DNA from: Mixia osmundae IAM 14324
Lineage: Eukaryota > Basidiomycota > Mixiomycetes > Mixiales > Mixiaceae
Direction of reading: 5' to 3'
DNA: 64,000 nucleotides
Assembly (NCBI RefSeq): GCF_000708205.1
Contig: NW_014575557.1
Location: forward strand, 248,001 to 312,000
A program made the translations under genes and the position numbers. Below the pieces are notes generated by a model, which was given only the letters and a program-made list of their open reading frames with translations, was not told the DNA's origin and did no database searches. Positions 58,968 through 64,000 of the stretch are shown piece after piece (positions within the stretch are counted from its first letter, which is position 1; the number at the start of each line of letters is the position of its first letter).

Positions 58968-61900
58968 ATGCAGAATGCATTCACGTACTCGCAGGCTCCG
59001 ATCCGTCGAGTACGACAGATCCAGTTTGGCATCCTGTCACCCGAGGAGACGCGTGCTCTCTCTGTTGCAAAGATCGACTCTCCCGAGATCTATCAGGATG
59101 TCGGCCTCGGCGCGGGCAGCTCTGTTGGCGGTCGACCCAAGGCGGGCGGACTGGCAGATCCCAGGATGGGTACCATCGATCGCAACTTCAAATGTCAGAC
59201 CTGCGGAGAGGGGATGGCAGAATGTCCCGGCCATTTCGGTCATATCGAGCTCGGCCGGCCAGTCTATCATGTCGGCTTCATGACGAAAGTCAAGAAGATC
59301 CTCGAATGCGTCTGCGTCCAGTGTGGCACGCTCAAATCTGATCTATCGTGAGTCTTGCCCAGCTTTTGATCGTTGCTCTAGATGCTGATGCGTTGACTTC
59401 CAAAGTGAGCTACCCCTCGCGGATGCGGTCAGACATACCCAAAACCCAAAGAGACGACTCAAGCTGGTCCACGAGGTCGCAGCCAAAAAGCGTCAATGCT
59501 CGCGTGACGCGCCAGATATCCAGATCATCAAGGACGATGATCTCACTGGACTCGAACGCAGAGACGAAGGACGCGCCTCCCGGCTCGCTCAAGAATACTA
59601 TGCTGGTCGACATGGCGGTTGCGGATCGATCCAACCTGTCATCCGCAAGGAGGGCCTCAAGCTCTTTCTCGTGTACGACAAGTCGACGACAGACGACGAC
59701 GGTGGCAAGGACAAGTCTCAGGAGAAAGTCCCACTTTCTGCTCGGCGGTGTCTCGAGATCCTGCGCAGCATCCCAGAGAGAGATCTCGACTTCATGGGGT
59801 TGAGCAAGGACGAGGCCAGGCCGGAATATATGATCTTGCAGATCCTACCCGTGCCGCCACCGCCCGTCAGACCTTCAGTCTCTGTCGATGGCGGCGCGAT
59901 GCGCAGCGAAGACGATCTGACTTATAAGCTTATCGAAATCCTGCGGACCAATCAGCAACTCGTCAAGCTAGAGGCCGAAGGTGCAGGCGCTCATATTCTT
60001 GACGAATTTGAGCAATTGCTACAGGCACGTCCTCGGGACTCCCCTGCTGTGTCTTGCTAACCGATAGGGGGGACATGTAGTGGCATATCGCGACCTATAT
60101 GGATAACGATCTGCCCGGTCAACCCCAAGCGATGCAAAAATCGGGTCGTGCAGTCAAGTCCATCCGAGCCCGACTAAAGGGCAAAGAAGGACGACTGAGA
60201 GGCAACTTGATGGGAAAACGAGTCGATTTCTCTGCTCGAACGGTCATCACTGGCGATCCCAACTTAGAACTAGACGAAGTCGGCGTGCCCGAATCGATTG
60301 CGAAAAATCTGACCTATCCTGAGCGGGTGACGCCTTACAACATCACGGCTCTACAGGCTTTGGTTGCCAAAGGTCCAGACGAGCTGCCCGGTGCGAGATA
60401 CGTCGTCAAAGATTCGGGAGACCGAATCGATCTGCGGTATTTGCCTTCGGGCACGAGTATCGATCTGGCCTATGGCTGGATCGTGGAGAGGCATCTGCGG
60501 AATGGCGATTATGTTCTGTTCAATCGGCAACCGTCCTTGCACAAGATGTCCATGATGGCTCATCGTGTCAAACTGCTGCCTTACTCGACCTTTCGACTCA
60601 ATCTCTCTGTTACCCCGTTTGTCACCTTCTAGTCGCCGCGACTAACGAGCTGATTGGTCTGATGAACAGACCCTACAATGCTGATTTTGATGGCGACGAA
60701 ATGAATATGCATGTGCCTCAGAGCGAGGAAACTCGCGCAGAGCTACAGCAGATCGCATGGGTTCCCCGTCAGATCGTCTCGCCCCAAGCGAACAAGCCCG
60801 TCATGGGCATCGTGCAAGATACACTTTGCGGTATTCGCAAGTTCACCTTGCGAGACTGCTTCATGGATCGCGACTTTGTTCAGAATATCATGCTCTGGGT
60901 GCCGGAATGGGACGGCTTGCTCCCGCCGCCTGCAATTGTCAAGCCGAAACCAATGTGGACGGGCAAGCAGATCCTGTCGATGTGCATCCCTCGAGGTGTC
61001 AATCTGTTCATCGACAACGAAGCGCATTCTTCCCTGCCCGATGACGATTCTGGCGTCCTCGTAGACGATGGCGAGATTTATTATGGTGTGATCAATAAGA
61101 AGACTGTGGGTGCACAGAGAGAGTCGCTCGTCGATCTCATCTTCAGAGAAAAGGGTCCAGAGATCTGTCGACTGTTCTTCACGGGCGTTCAAAAGGTCGT
61201 CAATTTCTGGCTCTTGCACAATGGCTTCAGTATCGGTATTGGCGATACGGTAGCAGACAGGGATACGATGAGAACCATTACTGACTACATCCAGACTGCA
61301 AAGGACGAAGTGGCCGTCTTCATCTCCAAAGCGCAGCAAGATTTGATCGAGCCCGAGCCGGGTATGACGATCCGCGAGACTTTCGAATCGAAAGTCACCG
61401 GCTCGCTCAACAGAGCTCGTGATACTGCCGGTCAATCTGCCGAAAGAAGCTTGGCTGCGAGCAACAACGTCAAACAGATGGTCGTTGCCGGTTCAAAGGG
61501 ATCCTTTATCAATATCTCTCAAATGTCAGCTTGTGTTGGTCAGCAGATCGTAGAAGGCAAACGGATCCCCTTTGGTTTCCGATACCGTTCCCTGCCGCAC
61601 TTCACCAAAGACGATCACACACCCGAAGCACGAGGATTCGTGGAGAACTCTTACTTGCGAGGTCTGACCCCGCAAGAGTTCTTCTTCCACGCCATGGCTG
61701 GTCGTGAAGGTCTCATCGATACTGCTGTCAAGACTGCAGAGACGGGTTACATCCAACGTCGTCTTGTCAAAGCGCTAGAAGATGTCATGGTCAATTATGA
61801 CGGCACAGTACGCAATTCGCTCGGCGATATCGTACAGTTTGTCTACGGCGAAGACGGCATGGACGGTGCCTCTGTCGAACGTCAGGTCATCGAGCCCATC

Positions 61901-64000
61901 AGGCAGTCTGATGTCGGCTTCGAGCGCATGTACCGTGTTGATATTACCGATCCGGCTTGGTCATTCAAGCCTGGTACGCTACAAGCGGGCCTACTGGAAG
62001 CGGATGCGAATTTGCAAGACTTGCTCGATGAAGAATATGCTCAGCTGCAGGAAGACAGAGCACTGCTCCGGCAATTCATCTTCCACAATAGCACTGCTCA
62101 GTGGCCTTTGCCGGTCAAGCTCTTCCGTATCATCCAGAACGCTCAACAGATCTTCAACATCAACGATCGAGAGCCTAGTGATCTCAGGCCAGCTTACATC
62201 ATCGAAGCAATTCGTGATCTATCCGAAAAGCTAGTCATCGTTCGAGGCTCTGATAACCTGACCCTCGAAGCCCAAAACAACGCTGTCTTGCTGTTCCGCA
62301 TTTTGCTGCGCTGCGAGATGGCGACAAAGCGGGTACTGCACGAGCATCATCTCAGTCGAGAAGCATTCGATTGGGTCGTTGGCGAAATTGAAGCGCGCTT
62401 TAATGCTTCTGTCGTGCATCCTGGCGAGATGTGCGGCACGCTCGCTGCACAGTCAATCGGGGAGCCTGCCACGCAGATGACGCTCAACACTTTCCATTAT
62501 GCCGGTGTCTCGAGTAAGAACGTCACCCTCGGTGTACCACGTCTGAAAGAGATCATCAACATTGCTGATAATATCAAGACGCCTTCATTGACTGTCTATC
62601 TTCAGCCGGGATATGCAAGAGATCAGCAACGGGCAAAGAGCGTATCCAATCAGCTTGGCCATGTCACACTGCGTACTATCACTGCTTCTGCAGAGATCTT
62701 TTACGATCCCGAACCGAGCCGGACGGTCATCGAGGACGACAACGACTTTGTCGAGGCTTTCTTTGCTATTCCAGATCAGGAAGTCGAAGAGAACCTCCAT
62801 CGTCAGTCCCCTTGGCTGCTTCGTTATGAGCTTGATCGTGCAAAGGTTCTCGATAAGGGTCTGACTATGGCTGGCATTGCGAGCAAGATCTCGGCGGTGT
62901 TCCAAAGCGATCTCTTCGTCATCTGGTCCGAAGACACAGCTGAGAAGCTGGTCATCCGGTGCCGGACGCTACAGTCAGAAGAAAAGGATGACGATGATGA
63001 TGCGGACGAGCAAGATGAAGTCGCTTTCCTCAAGCGTATCGAAACTCACATGCTCGATGATGTCGAGCTGGGCGGTATCAAAGGCATTCAGCGAGTTTAC
63101 ATGGTGGACCAGAAGAAGCAGGTGATCACGCCTGCTGGCACGTGGGGCAGCGAACAAGAATGGACGCTCGAAACGGATGGACTCAACCTGCGCCAAGTCT
63201 TGACTATTGACGGCGTCGATGCACGACGGACATACTCGAACAGCATCGTTGAAGTCTACAATGTGCTCGGCATCGAAGCTGCTCGTGCTGCTCTCCTTCG
63301 CGAGCTTCGATTAGTCATCGAATTTGACGGCTCTTACGTCAACTATCGCCATCTGTCGCTGCTCTGCGACCTCATGACCAATCGTGGAAGGTTGATGGCG
63401 ATTACGAGGCATGGCATCAATCGCGCAGATACCGGCGCGCTCATGCGGTGCTCTTTCGAAGAGACTGTCGAGATCCTCATGGAAGCTGCGTCAGTAGCCG
63501 AGAAAGATTACTGCACTGGCGTCGCGGAGAATGTGCTGCTTGGCCAGCTGGCGCCCATGGGCACAGGCGCATTCGACACCATGCTCGATCTTGAAGCGCT
63601 CAAGAGAGTGGTCGTCGATCATAGATTGCCAGCGATGAATATGATGGACGAAATGTTCATGCACAAGACCGGTCGCACGCCTCTGCAAGGTCAGGGCCAC
63701 AGCACTCCTTATATGGACGTGGGCGACGGCAGGACGCCAATGGTCGACATGTCCTTCGACGGCTTGTCTGGCGCTGGTCAATTCTCACCCGTCAATACCG
63801 GCGAGGTCATGCTCGATGGTTCCATGACGGCATATGGTTTTGGTAGCGGGCAAACCTCGCCGTGTAAGTATTGTGCTCGATGCGAGCGCAGCGCCTTCGT
63901 GCTGACCTTTTCCTTGCAGACTCGATCGGTGGTCCTGGAGATCTCAACACCAGTCCGCAAGGAGCATACTCCCCAACATCTCCTGGATACTCCCCCGCGA
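58968..64000 (+). CDS. RPB1: RNA polymerase II largest subunit, partial (3' end beyond window)
   Basis: Exons 58968..59347, 59406..60024, 60081..60616, 60670..63863 and 63920 to the edge. The clamp zinc site reads [20 protein letters not shown] then [26 protein letters not shown] follows; the catalytic [12 protein letters not shown] with three Asp binds the active-site magnesium; the bridge helix region [20 protein letters not shown] and trigger loop [21 protein letters not shown] are intact. The final exon starts the C-terminal domain with [10 protein letters not shown] heptads at the edge. The intron at 60025..60080 needs a GC donor (CAG|GCACGT) to read [13 protein letters not shown]. Confidence 0.96.

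Overview
This window is nuclear DNA of a compact fungal genome. Genes are split by many short introns (mostly 45-60 nt, CTRAY-type branch points close to the 3' splice site) and lie 40-500 bp apart. The protein families (Sec4/Rab8 GTPase, SRPK kinase, Nic96, MED31, GH12, secreted small proteins, Oca4-like phosphatase, RPB1) fit a basidiomycete. A small-genome Pucciniomycotina such as Mixia is my guess from style only; I cannot confirm the species. No rRNA, tRNA, CRISPR or intact mobile element was found.

Layout. 1-3.4 kb: the 5' end of a secreted protein, an unrecognised acidic protein, and a poorly coding stretch with a possible decayed LRR/F-box-like gene. 3.4-11 kb: soluble fumarate reductase with a cytochrome b5 tail, MED31, and a divergent pair of malate dehydrogenase (ends AKL) and a Lon protease without mitochondrial leader (ends PRL), both possibly peroxisomal. 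11-23.6 kb: Spp2 G-patch splicing factor, mitochondrial rhodanese, Nic96, Sec4, CAND1, and MFAP1 with an added CCHC knuckle. 23.9-31 kb: a large membrane protein with a GH17-like ectodomain, a small secreted protein, a proteinase-B-inhibitor-like protein, ferrochelatase, and a GH12 glucanase. 32.8-41.5 kb: SRPK, a FAD monooxygenase, a GH12-like protein lacking one catalytic Glu, an LSM-domain protein, the AMPK gamma subunit, and a Rab7-like GTPase with a long insert. 41.5-52 kb: a small secreted protein with an 8-nt exon, a disordered nuclear-type protein, a TPT-family transporter, an AN1 zinc-finger protein, and a tandem pair of secreted cysteine-rich paralogues. 52-64 kb: VDAC, Oca4-like pseudophosphatase, ABC1-family kinase, a small mitochondrial-type membrane protein, and the first about 1.4 kb of coding exons plus the long core exon of RPB1, running off the window at the start of its CTD heptads.

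Genes alternate strands almost strictly, giving head-to-head pairs with shared 110-490 bp promoters and tail-to-tail pairs separated by only 37-175 bp. Several pairs join proteins of one compartment (MDH/Lon; ABC1 kinase/small outer-membrane-type protein).

The most striking signal is in the introns. Of roughly 99 introns I could place by reading frame and family conservation, 15 need a GC rather than GT donor, about ten times the usual share. Four lie in the VDAC gene and three in the SRPK gene. Many genes here are therefore invisible or wrongly joined in a plain open-reading-frame view. All exon limits were set by eye from reading frame, splice motifs and remembered family sequence; no alignment or transcript data were used.
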